Part shown: one piece after another, positions 27,461 through 34,740 of the stretch
Layout: each line of letters starts with the position of its first letter
How positions within the stretch are numbered: the first letter of the stretch is position 1
Origin: Hyphomicrobiales bacterium
GTDB taxonomy: Bacteria > Pseudomonadota > Alphaproteobacteria > Rhizobiales > Beijerinckiaceae
Reading direction: 5' to 3'
Assembly: GCA_027484605.1 (NCBI GenBank)
Contig: JAIXSR010000040.1
Location: 1 to 38,485 of the forward strand
DNA length: 38,485 bases
The notes under the pieces: model-generated
Told to the model about the DNA's origin: nothing
What the model saw: the letters and a program-made list of their open reading frames with translations, nothing else
Databases searched by the model: none
Translations under genes and position numbers: made by a program

Positions 27461-28864
27461 ATGAGCGCGAATATCGCCAACCTTCTTTACCTCGGCTCGG
27501 GCGTCCTCTTCATCCTCGCCCTGCGCGGCCTGTCGCATCCCTCCACCTCCCGGCAAGGCAATTTCTTCGGCATGGCCGGGATGGGGATTGCCGGCCTGAC
27601 GACGCTGTTCCTGTCGCCACCCTCCGGCTTCTCGGGCTGGCTTCTGACGCTTCTCGGGCTCGGGATCGGCGGCGGCATCGGCGCCGTGATGGCCAAGCGG
27701 GTCGAAATGACCAAGATGCCGCAGCTTGTGGCCTTCTTCCACGCGCTGGTCGGCCTCGCGGCCGTCTGCGTGGCGGCCGCCGCGCTCTATGCGCCGCAGG
27801 CTTTCGGCATCGGCACGATCGGCCAGATCAAGGCGGCATCGCTCTTCGAGATGGCCCTCGGCGTCGCGATCGGTGCCATCACCTTCACCGGCTCGATCAT
27901 CGCCTTCCTCAAGCTCGATGGCCGGATGAGCGGGAAGCCGATCATGCTGCCGCAGCGCCATGTCATCAACATCGTGCTCGGCCTGCTGATCCTGTTCTTC
28001 CTCATCGGCCTGATCTCGACCGAAAGCCGGGTCAGCTTCTGGGCCGTCGTGGTGCTCAGCCTGGCGCTCGGCGTGCTGCTGATCATCCCGATCGGCGGCG
28101 CGGACATGCCGGTCGTCGTGTCGATGCTCAACTCCTATTCGGGCTGGGCAGCGGCAGGCATCGGCTTCACGCTCGGCAATCTCGCGCTGATCATCACCGG
28201 CGCGCTGGTCGGCTCCTCGGGTGCGATCCTGTCCTACATCATGTGCAAGGGCATGAACCGCTCCTTCATCTCGGTGATCCTCGGCGGCTTCGGCGGGGAT
28301 ACCGCCGCAGCGGTGGGCGGCGCGAAGGAAAGCCGCCCGGTCAAGCAGGGTTCGGCGGATGACGCGGCCTTCATCATGAAGAACGCCTCGAAGGTCATCA
28401 TCGTGCCGGGTTATGGCATGGCCCAGGCCCAGGCGCAGCACGCCCTGCGCGAAATGGCCGATACGCTCAAGAAGGAAGGCGTCGAGGTCAAATACGCCAT
28501 CCATCCGGTGGCCGGCCGCATGCCGGGCCACATGAACGTTCTTCTGGCCGAGGCCAATGTGCCCTATGATGAGGTCTTCGAACTCGAGGACATCAACAAC
28601 GAATTCGCCCAGGCGGATGTGGCTTTCGTCATCGGCGCGAATGACGTGACCAACCCCGCCGCCAAGACCGATCCGCAATCGCCGATCTACGGCATGCCGA
28701 TTCTCGATGTCGAGAAGGCCAAGACCGTGCTCTTCATCAAGCGCGGCATGGGCTCCGGCTATGCCGGTGTGGAGAACGAGCTGTTCTTCAAGGACAACAC
28801 GATGATGCTCTTCGGTGATGCCAAGAAGGTCACCGAAGAGATCGTCAAGGGCCTCGCCCATTGA
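27461..28864 (+). CDS. pntB: NAD(P) transhydrogenase subunit beta
   Basis: 467 residues. About eight or nine transmembrane helices (residues 5-260) forming the proton path, then the cytoplasmic NADP(H)-binding domain III with the fingerprint VPGYGMAQAQAQHALREMA, then HPVAGRMPGHMNVLLAEA and VIGANDVTNPAA. Uses the proton motive force to make NADPH from NADH. Starts 4 bases after pntAb, so translation is probably coupled. A strong terminator ends the operon 44 bases downstream. Confidence 0.97.
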   Translation: MSANIANLLYLGSGVLFILALRGLSHPSTSRQGNFFGMAGMGIAGLTTLFLSPPSGFSGWLLTLLGLGIGGGIGAVMAKRVEMTKMPQLVAFFHALVGLAAVCVAAAALYAPQAFGIGTIGQIKAASLFEMALGVAIGAITFTGSIIAFLKLDGRMSGKPIMLPQRHVINIVLGLLILFFLIGLISTESRVSFWAVVVLSLALGVLLIIPIGGADMPVVVSMLNSYSGWAAAGIGFTLGNLALIITGALVGSSGAILSYIMCKGMNRSFISVILGGFGGDTAAAVGGAKESRPVKQGSADDAAFIMKNASKVIIVPGYGMAQAQAQHALREMADTLKKEGVEVKYAIHPVAGRMPGHMNVLLAEANVPYDEVFELEDINNEFAQADVAFVIGANDVTNPAAKTDPQSPIYGMPILDVEKAKTVLFIKRGMGSGYAGVENELFFKDNTMMLFGDAKKVTEEIVKGLAH

Positions 28865-28907
28865 GGCAGGCCCCATGCCAATGGGCAAGCCCCACGCCAA
28901 TGTGAAG

Positions 28908-28935
28908 GAGCCGCGCCCTGCGCGGCTCTTTTTTT
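28908..28935 (+). terminator. Intrinsic terminator of the pnt operon
   Basis: GAGCCGCGC-CCT-GCGCGGCTC, a perfect 9-bp stem, followed by TTTTTTT. Confidence 0.95.
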
Positions 28936-28973
28936 GCCTTGACGTGCCGGGGAGCTGACTTACCTCGTCCGGC

Positions 28974-29837
28974 ATGACGCCTGTTTCGACCACGCTCGCC
29001 ACAGCCCCTTCTCCGCTCCGGACATGGCTCCGCCGCGGGCTTTTCACCCTGCTGGCCCTCGCCGCCTCGGCCTATCTTGCTGCAGCCGCCTATATGGCGA
29101 TCAACCAGCGCAGCTTCCTCTACAAGCCCGCGCCGGGCTGGGTCGCGCCCGGCGCGCATGGCCTCGCCGAAGCGCAGCGGCTGGATCTGCGCATGGCGGA
29201 CGGCACCATGCTCAGCGGCTGGTTCATCCCCCCGAAGCGGCCCGAAGCGCTGACCTATCTCTATTTCCATGGCAATGCGAACGGCCTGCAGCGCCGCGCA
29301 ACCCGATTCGGCCTCATGACCTCCACCGGCGATGGCCTTCTTGCCATGTCCTATCGCGGCTATGGCGGCAGCGAGGGCCGGCCGGCAGAGGCGGATCTCC
29401 ATGCCGATGCCGCCGCCATCCTGAGTGAACTCGGAAAGCGGGTCCCGGCAGACCGGATCGTCCTGTTCGGCGAATCCCTCGGTTCCGGCGTGGCGCTGAA
29501 CCTCGCCCGGCAGCGCCCGGTACGCGGCGTCATCCTCGACAGCCCCTATCTCTCCGTTCTGGCCCGCGGGCAGGAAGCCTATCCCTGGCTGCCCGTCTCC
29601 TGGCTGCTGGTCGACCAGTTCCGCTCCGATCTCTGGATCCGCGAGGTAGCGGTGCCGATCCTGATCCTGCATGGAACGGCGGATGACCTCATCCCGCTAT
29701 CCGATTCCGAGGCGCTTGCCGCCCTTGGCCGGCCCGGCATGGTCACGCGGAAGGTCTATCCCGGAGAAAGGCATGTCGTGCCCTTGGATCGCGGGCCCTG
29801 GCCGGATATGTCGGACTTCCTCGCGCGGCTGCGCTGA
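28974..29837 (+). CDS. Membrane-anchored alpha/beta hydrolase, Bem46/ABHD-like
   Basis: 287 residues. One N-terminal hydrophobic anchor (about 22-43) after an RRG charge cluster, then an alpha/beta-hydrolase domain facing the periplasm. Typical Bem46 features are SFLYKPAPG after the anchor, oxyanion YFHGNANG, MSYRGYGGSEG, nucleophile Ser168 in FGESLGSG, Asp237 in LHGTADDLIP and His267 in GERHVVP. A complete triad suggests an active esterase or thioesterase; substrate unknown. It follows the pnt terminator and is 19 bases ahead of the GNAT gene, so the two probably form an operon. Confidence 0.88.
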   Translation: MTPVSTTLATAPSPLRTWLRRGLFTLLALAASAYLAAAAYMAINQRSFLYKPAPGWVAPGAHGLAEAQRLDLRMADGTMLSGWFIPPKRPEALTYLYFHGNANGLQRRATRFGLMTSTGDGLLAMSYRGYGGSEGRPAEADLHADAAAILSELGKRVPADRIVLFGESLGSGVALNLARQRPVRGVILDSPYLSVLARGQEAYPWLPVSWLLVDQFRSDLWIREVAVPILILHGTADDLIPLSDSEALAALGRPGMVTRKVYPGERHVVPLDRGPWPDMSDFLARLR

Positions 29838-29856
29838 GGCCTTGCAGGAGTTTCCC

Positions 29857-30357
29857 ATGCCCGACTATGTCATCCGTCCCTATGCCGTCGAGGACCGCGA
29901 GGCGGCGATCGGGCTGATCAACGAACTCAACAACCACGAAGCCGAGATGGGTGCCCGCCGTCGCATAGACCGCGTGGCCGCAATCGATTGCATCGATGAC
30001 GACACGCGCAAGGCTGCCATCGATGGCGGGCAGATCGTGCTGGAAACCGACGGCCGGGTGCTGGGCTATTGCGCCTATCGCCACACCGAGGCGCCGCCTT
30101 TCCTGCCGGAGGCCTTCACACCGGGAGTCTATGTCGAGAACCTCGTCGTCAGCGCCGAGGCCCGCGGTCGCGGCTATGGGCAGGCCTTGCTGGAAGCAGT
30201 CGAGGGCATCGCGCGTGCCGCCGGGGCAACGCGCATCACGCTGGGCGTGGTGCCGGGCAATGCGCTGGCGCTGAAGGCCTATGAACGGGCCGGGTTCAGC
30301 CCCATCGCCATCGACATGGAGCGGCTCATCCGCCCGGCGTCAGAAGAGCCCGCCTGA
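29857..30357 (+). CDS. GNAT-family N-acetyltransferase
   Basis: 166 residues. Acetyl-CoA-dependent acetyltransferase, acceptor unknown. Motif A covers VENLVVSAEARGRGYGQAL with the pyrophosphate-binding R-G-R-G-Y-G; motif B is near NALALKAYERAGF. The first strand-helix starts YVIRPYAVEDREAAIGL. GGAG six bases before ATG 29857. The 3' end overlaps that of the convergent TPR lipoprotein gene by 18 bases. Confidence 0.9.
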   Translation: MPDYVIRPYAVEDREAAIGLINELNNHEAEMGARRRIDRVAAIDCIDDDTRKAAIDGGQIVLETDGRVLGYCAYRHTEAPPFLPEAFTPGVYVENLVVSAEARGRGYGQALLEAVEGIARAAGATRITLGVVPGNALALKAYERAGFSPIAIDMERLIRPASEEPA

Positions 30358-31263
30358 GCGCCCGCCGGAAAGGCCCTGCTTGGCAATGGCATTGCGGCTG
30401 TCGAGCGCCAGTGCGCGCTGGAAGCTTTCCTGCGCCTCGCTCTTCTTGCCGAGTTTGTCCTCGGCAATGCCGCGCAAGGCCCAGCTGTCGGCATTGCGGT
30501 TGTCGACGCTGAGCGCTGCATTGAAATCCTCGAGCGCCTGCTCGAATTTCCCGGTGGCGATCAGGCTCTGGCCGCGTGCCTGGTAGGGCGGCGCCACATA
30601 GGGGTTCCGGTCGATCGCCGCGTCGAAATCGCCGATCGCCAGCCCATGCTGGCCCTGCGCCTGGTAGACGAGCCCGCGCCCGTGATAGGCCTCGGCCCCC
30701 GACGGGTTGAGCTGGATGACGCGACCGAGATCGGCGATTGCCTCGCCGGCCGCGCCCTGGGCCCGGTAGAGATTGCCACGACCGAGATAGGCCTGATGAT
30801 AATTCGGATCCGCCGTCAGCGCACGGTTGAAATCGGCAAGCGCGGCATCGTTCCGGCCGATCTGCCGGAAGGCCAGCGCGCGGTTGGTATAGGCAGCGGC
30901 ATAGTTCGGATTGAGCTGGATCGCGCGGTTGAAATCGGCAATCGCCTCCTGGAACCGCCCGGCGCGGGCATAGGCAACACCCCGGGTGTTATGCGCCTGC
31001 GGATCATTCGGATTGGCGCGGATCACGTCCGAGAGCGAGGAAATGTTGGTCTGCGCGGCCTCGCGGCCCTGCGGGTCATCAACCTCTGCAATCCCGGTCG
31101 GGTTCAGGCCGCCCACGGTCTCGCATCCGGCAAGCCCCGCCGCAAGCGCACCGGCAAGCATGGCCACGCGGAGGCCCGGCAAGATCCGGAAACCGGTCCC
31201 GGTTGCGCGGAAGGACGCGGTCGCTGTCGTCGCCTCGTGCATGGCTTCTGCCTCATGACCCAT
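30340..31263 (-). CDS. TPR-repeat lipoprotein (NlpI-like)
   Basis: 307 residues. N-terminal lipoprotein signal with lipobox L-A-G-Cys47, preceded by an unusually long cytoplasmic lead of about 30 residues. The mature part carries about six tetratricopeptide repeats from residue 90 on, each near 34 residues with the pattern A-x-x-R-G-x-x-Y...A-I-x-D-F-N-x-A-I-x-L-N-P. Likely an envelope scaffold; NlpI of E. coli, of similar design, controls murein endopeptidases. Start 31263 has AGAGG seven bases upstream; ATG 31242 (GAGGCAGAAG upstream) would give a shorter lead. Its 3' end overlaps the GNAT gene. Confidence 0.85.
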   Translation of the reverse strand: MGHEAEAMHEATTATASFRATGTGFRILPGLRVAMLAGALAAGLAGCETVGGLNPTGIAEVDDPQGREAAQTNISSLSDVIRANPNDPQAHNTRGVAYARAGRFQEAIADFNRAIQLNPNYAAAYTNRALAFRQIGRNDAALADFNRALTADPNYHQAYLGRGNLYRAQGAAGEAIADLGRVIQLNPSGAEAYHGRGLVYQAQGQHGLAIGDFDAAIDRNPYVAPPYQARGQSLIATGKFEQALEDFNAALSVDNRNADSWALRGIAEDKLGKKSEAQESFQRALALDSRNAIAKQGLSGGRSGGLF

Positions 31264-31357
31264 GTTACGGCCTCTTGTCTTCACCAAGCCACCCAAGGAG
31301 ATGCGGCACAATTGCAGCGAAAAATTGCCGCAAGCTTACCAGATGATAACCAAAATG

Positions 31358-31386
31358 AAAAAAGCGCCCGACCTGTCGAGCGCTTT
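31358..31386 (-). terminator. Intrinsic terminator of rpsU
   Basis: Leftward AAAGCGC...GCGCTTT stem of up to 11-12 bp (one G-U pair) followed by TTTTTT. It lies 29 bases after the rpsU stop. Confidence 0.92.
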
Positions 31387-31414
31387 CCCGAACCTGTTTG
31401 TGACGAAAGGATCG

Positions 31415-31645
31415 TCACTTCACCTTCTTGACCGGCGCCGGCAGGAGGCCTTCGCGCTGCAGGCGCTTGCGGGCCAGCTTGCGGGCACGGCGGACGGCCT
31501 CGGCCTTCTCGCGCGCCTTCTTTTCCGACGGCTTTTCGTAGTGGCCGCGCAATTTCATCTCACGGAAGATTCCCTCGCGCTGCATCTTCTTCTTCAGGGC
31601 GCGCAAGGCTTGATCAACATTGTTATCGCGGACGAGAACCTGCAC
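31415..31645 (-). CDS. rpsU: 30S ribosomal protein S21
   Basis: 76 residues. Small-subunit protein that assists initiation on mRNA with Shine-Dalgarno sequences. Sequence [20 protein letters not shown], then [19 protein letters not shown], and a basic KKVK end. The start is GTG 31645, fixed by GGAG six bases upstream and by the family N-terminus; the frame open upstream (ATG 31693) is not expected to be used. It has its own promoter and leader hairpin, and a strong terminator follows. Confidence 0.96.
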   Translation of the reverse strand: MQVLVRDNNVDQALRALKKKMQREGIFREMKLRGHYEKPSEKKAREKAEAVRRARKLARKRLQREGLLPAPVKKVK

Positions 31646-31680
31646 GGTAGCTCCGATCTGTGAGTGCAACTTCAGGCGAC

Positions 31681-31698
31681 TAGCCACAAACATGGCTA
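31681..31698 (-). promoter_or_regulatory. Hairpin in the rpsU leader
   Basis: Perfect 6-bp stem TAGCCA-TGTTTG-TGGCTA, 36-53 bases upstream of the GTG start and just after the predicted transcription start. It could stabilise the mRNA or serve autoregulation; untested. Confidence 0.4.
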
Positions 31699-31711
31699 AC
31701 GAGAGCGGCGC

Positions 31712-31740
31712 CTATAGCAAAGCTTCTCCGGCTTGTCCAC
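31712..31740 (-). promoter_or_regulatory. Promoter of rpsU
   Basis: Leftward GTGGAC (31740-31735)-N17-CTATAG (31717-31712). Predicted start near 31705 gives a leader of about 60 nt. Confidence 0.6.
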
Positions 31741-31776
31741 CACTCCGGCAGCTGGGAGCCGCAAAAAACAGGGTCT

Positions 31777-32853
31777 TCAGCGATCCAGCAGCCGGTTCAC
31801 ATGGCCCATTTTGCGGCCTTCGCGGATTTCCCGCTTGCCATAGAGATGGAGCCGGGCGCGCGGATCGCGCAGCGCATCCATCCAGCCCTCGGCTTCCTGC
31901 CCGACAAGGTTGATCATCTCCGCCGGGCCGAGGCTGCGCGTCTCGCCCAGAGGCCAGCCGGCCACGGCGCGGATATGCTGCTCGAACTGGCAGGTCACCG
32001 CGCAATCCATCGTCCAGTGGCCCGAATTATGGACGCGCGGCGCGATCTCGTTGACCACGACACCCTCGCCGGCCGGCGTCTCGATGACGAAGAACTCGAC
32101 GGCGAAGGTGCCGACATAATCGAGCGCCTCGCCGATCCGCTGGGCGATGCGGACGGCATCTTCCGCGGCCGCGGGCGTGAGCGCGGCCGGCACGCAGGAG
32201 CGGTGAAGGATATGGTTGCGGTGTTCGTTCTCGGTCGGGGCGAAGGCCGCGAACCCCCCGTCGCGGCCACGGGTCGCGACCACCGAGACCTCGCAGCGGA
32301 ACGGGACAAAGGCCTCGAGGATGCCGACGGCGCCGTTCAGCATGGCGAAGGCGCGCGGCAGATCGGCCGCGCCGAGCAGCTTGGTCTGCCCCTTGCCGTC
32401 ATACCCGAGCCGGGTCGTCTTGAGGATCGACGGAAATCCGATGGCCTGGACGGCATCGGTCAGGTCATCGAAGGTCTGGACCTCGTGGAAATCGGCGGTG
32501 CGCGCACCGAGCGATCGCGCCAGGCGCTTCTCGGCGAGACGGTCCTGGGCGACTTCCAGCGCCAGCGCGCCGGGGCGCACGGTCATGCTGCGCTCGAGAA
32601 ACCGGACGCTCCCGACCGGAACATTCTCGAATTCATAGGTCACGACATCGACACCCGCAGCGAACCGCGCCAGGGCCTCGAGGTCGTTATACTCCGCCAC
32701 TGTCGCCGCCGTGGCGACATCGAAGGCGGGACTGTCCGCTTCCGGCGCGAGGACATGCGTCCGGAGGCCGAGGCGGGCAGCGGCGAGGGCCAGCATCCGG
32801 CCGAGCTGGCCGCCGCCGAGAATGCCGATGGTGGAACCGGGCGCAAGGATCAT
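31777..32853 (-). CDS. purK: 5-(carboxyamino)imidazole ribonucleotide synthase
   Basis: 358 residues. ATP-grasp enzyme converting aminoimidazole ribonucleotide and bicarbonate to N5-CAIR in purine synthesis. N-terminal IGILGGGQLGRM, glycine-rich ATP loop LGYDGKGQTKL, FVPFRCEVSVVATRG, and the metal/ATP segment VNEIAPRVHNSGHWT. It starts 9 bases after the purE stop, the classic purE-purK pair. Confidence 0.97.
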   Translation of the reverse strand: MILAPGSTIGILGGGQLGRMLALAAARLGLRTHVLAPEADSPAFDVATAATVAEYNDLEALARFAAGVDVVTYEFENVPVGSVRFLERSMTVRPGALALEVAQDRLAEKRLARSLGARTADFHEVQTFDDLTDAVQAIGFPSILKTTRLGYDGKGQTKLLGAADLPRAFAMLNGAVGILEAFVPFRCEVSVVATRGRDGGFAAFAPTENEHRNHILHRSCVPAALTPAAAEDAVRIAQRIGEALDYVGTFAVEFFVIETPAGEGVVVNEIAPRVHNSGHWTMDCAVTCQFEQHIRAVAGWPLGETRSLGPAEMINLVGQEAEGWMDALRDPRARLHLYGKREIREGRKMGHVNRLLDR

Positions 32854-32862
32854 GTCGGGCGT

Positions 32863-33348
32863 TCAGGCCCCGTCGACCGGGAATTCGGCCACGGAATCGG
32901 TCTGCTTGCGACGCCAGGCTTCGAGCCGCCCTGCCAGTGCCTCGTCATGGAGGGCGAGGATCGACGCCGCCATCAATCCGGCATTGATCGCCCCGGCCTT
33001 GCCGATGGCCAGCGTGCCGACCGGAATGCCGCCCGGCATCTGCACGATCGAGAGCAGCGAATCCTGCCCGGACAGGGCCTTCGATTCCACCGGGACGCCG
33101 AGAACCGGCAGCGGCGTCATCGCGGCGGTCATGCCCGGCAGATGGGCGGCCCCGCCGGCTCCGGCAATGATCACCTGGAAACCGCGGGCCTTGGCCGTTG
33201 TCGCGAAGGCGACAAGGCGCTCCGGTGTGCGATGGGCGGAGACGATGCGCGCCTCGTGGGCAACGCCGAGCGTGTCGAGGATCTCGGCGGCATGCCGCAT
33301 GGTCGGCCAGTCAGACTGGCTGCCCATGATGATGGCAACGGCTGGCAT
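32863..33348 (-). CDS. purE: N5-carboxyaminoimidazole ribonucleotide mutase
   Basis: 161 residues. Class I PurE, which rearranges N5-CAIR to CAIR. Signature [21 protein letters not shown] (catalytic His), then [29 protein letters not shown] and [13 protein letters not shown] features. ATG 33348 is preceded by GGGAGGGGCGG. A promoter is seen at 33419-33447. Operon with purK downstream and DUF465 upstream. Confidence 0.97.
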   Translation of the reverse strand: MPAVAIIMGSQSDWPTMRHAAEILDTLGVAHEARIVSAHRTPERLVAFATTAKARGFQVIIAGAGGAAHLPGMTAAMTPLPVLGVPVESKALSGQDSLLSIVQMPGGIPVGTLAIGKAGAINAGLMAASILALHDEALAGRLEAWRRKQTDSVAEFPVDGA

Positions 33349-33418
33349 CACGTCCCGCCCCTCCCTAGTGGCCAGGCAAACACGCCGTTCCGGCACGTTC
33401 GCGGCCCGAAGCTGAGCG

Positions 33419-33447
33419 CGATAGGGGCAACGCCCGCCAAAGGCAAG
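33419..33447 (-). promoter_or_regulatory. Promoter of purEK
   Basis: Leftward CTTGCC (33447-33442)-N17-CTATCG (33424-33419), the same form as the tRNA-Val promoter in this window. It lies in the 130-base gap between the DUF465 gene and purE, so purEK can be transcribed independently of it. Confidence 0.65.
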
Positions 33448-33478
33448 CCTTATCATTGGCCGGAGCGGGAAAAACGCC

Positions 33479-33697
33479 TCAGGCGATGATATCGGGCGTG
33501 AGCCGGTCCGAAATGGCCGCCACACGGTCGCGGAGCTGGAGCTTGCGTTTTTTCAGCCGCTGGATCTGGAGCTGGTCAAAGCTGCCCAGCAATTCCAGCG
33601 CGGCGATGGCGGCATCGAGGTCGCGATGTTCGATCTGAAGTCGGTGCCATTCCGCTTCCAGCGCCTGACGTTCTTCGTCGGACAACTGCATCCGCAT
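33479..33697 (-). CDS. DUF465/YdcH family protein (copy 1)
   Basis: 72 residues. Small helical-hairpin protein of unknown function. Signature [13 protein letters not shown], then [19 protein letters not shown] at the second helix. Start 33697 (MRMQLSDEE) has GGAAGGGG just upstream; ATG 33691 would remove two residues. Its place upstream of purE-purK is seen in other alphaproteobacteria. A second, divergent copy begins at 33915. Confidence 0.9.
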   Translation of the reverse strand: MRMQLSDEERQALEAEWHRLQIEHRDLDAAIAALELLGSFDQLQIQRLKKRKLQLRDRVAAISDRLTPDIIA

Positions 33698-33785
33698 GGG
33701 CCCCTTCCACTCTTGACAGCCGGAAACCGGAAGGATGCCGGCAAAAGGCCCGTCCGATGCGGTTTCCAACGCACCACGACACTCG

Positions 33786-33801
33786 TTAACCCAGCGCTAA
33801 C
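33786..33801. promoter_or_regulatory. CtrA-like box between the divergent DUF465 genes
   Basis: TTAA (33786-33789)-N7-CTAAC (33797-33801), one mismatch from TTAA-N7-TTAAC. Placed in the middle of the divergent intergenic region. Confidence 0.35.
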
Positions 33802-33914
33802 GGCGTTGTCCACAGCCGACTTGAAGGCCCCGGCCGCCATGCGAATCCCCCTTGTGGAAGGATGCTTTTGTGACAGACTGATGATCCCCGACATCAGGAA
33901 CGGAGGTTCTGCAC

Positions 33915-34109
33915 ATGTCGATGACGGCACACATTGCCGAACTGGAGCGCAAGCATCAGGCGCTCGACAAGAAAATCGCTGATGAGCAGGCGCATCCCAA
34001 CAAGGACACGGTGAAGATCGCCGCCCTGAAGCGCCAGAAACTCAACCTGAAGGACGAGATTTCCCGGCTCCGAACAGAGCCGATGCGTCCCACACCATCC
34101 CTGCACTGA
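33915..34109 (+). CDS. DUF465/YdcH family protein (copy 2)
   Basis: 64 residues. Same helical-hairpin family: IAELERKHQALDKKIADE followed by KIAALKRQKLNLKDEISRL. Start 33915 has GGAGG eight to ten bases upstream. Paired head-to-head with copy 1 across a 217-base region; the two are clearly diverged, not a recent duplication. Function unknown. Confidence 0.9.
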   Translation: MSMTAHIAELERKHQALDKKIADEQAHPNKDTVKIAALKRQKLNLKDEISRLRTEPMRPTPSLH

Positions 34110-34160
34110 ACCGCCCGTCGCAGCCGGATCGCGTGGCTGCCCGAAGACGCGCAGCCAGAA

Positions 34161-34196
34161 GAAAGGGCGCCATCCCGGCGGGATGACGCCCCTTTC
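34161..34196. terminator. Long hairpin between convergent genes
   Basis: GAAAGGG-CG-CATCCCG with GGGATG-CG-CCCCTTTC, about 15 pairs with small mismatches, lying between the DUF465 gene (+) and the small secreted protein gene (-). The flanking T-tracts are short on both strands. Likely a shared terminator. Confidence 0.75.
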
Positions 34197-34218
34197 TGAG
34201 CCGTTCCGGGTGAACCGG

Positions 34219-34443
34219 TCAGTTGGTGTCGGCACCACGGGCCGGGTCGGCCGCCTGGTTCACGGAGCCATGCGCTGCCTGGCGCTGGACCGAGAGGCCG
34301 CCGAAGCCCGAATTCTGGGCCTGTTCCGACGGGGCGACCACCGTCGAGCGGACGAGCGCGTTGCCATGGGTGGCCTCGGAAGCCTGGGCGGCACCGGCAA
34401 CCAGCGTGGCGGCGGCGAAAGCGGCGGCAAGAATGGTCTTCAT
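34219..34443 (-). CDS. Small secreted hypothetical protein
   Basis: 74 residues. Signal peptide MKTILAAAFAAATLVAGAAQA, then a short Ser/Gln/Ala-rich mature peptide of about 53 residues (NSGFGGLSVQRQAAHG in the middle, ending ADPARGADTN). No cysteine. AAAGGAG six bases before ATG 34443 strongly supports the start; ATG 34449 is not at the right distance. Resembles the small exported proteins common in Rhizobiales (DUF680-like), but I cannot assign a family with confidence. Monocistronic. Confidence 0.72.
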   Translation of the reverse strand: MKTILAAAFAAATLVAGAAQASEATHGNALVRSTVVAPSEQAQNSGFGGLSVQRQAAHGSVNQAADPARGADTN

Positions 34444-34740
34444 CGTCATCTCCTTTGAGTGAGGGCCCGCCAACCCCTGAGGCATCGGCGGCGCCCTGTT
34501 GATGACCCGAAGTTACGCCCCCGGCCCCGTCACTGGCCAATCAACAGCCGGTGTCCCTTCACTCACGAAACCAGCAGGCATCGTGAGCCAGCTTCACGCA
34601 GCCGTGACCTCTTCCGTCTGGCAAAGACCGCATTGCTGCCTATGGGGAAGCGCTGCGCGCCACCGGTCGGACACATTTGCCCTGATCACGCCACACGCGG
34701 CGGGACGGAGGCGCGGCGCCACCGGCCCGGCGCCCTCGCC
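34444..34740. other. Intergenic stretch with no recognisable gene
   Basis: 297 bases between the small secreted protein gene and the acyl-CoA synthetase stop. It contains the promoter side of the former and the 3' flank of the latter. A GGCGCC/GGCGCC repeat near 34716-34735 could pair, but it lacks a T-tract. No tRNA, repeat family or plausible small gene was seen. Confidence 0.6.

Noticed and set aside
27416-29047. Minus-strand frame of over 500 codons rich in His and Asp
   Set aside because: Antisense to pntB and the Bem46-like gene, both with clear family motifs.
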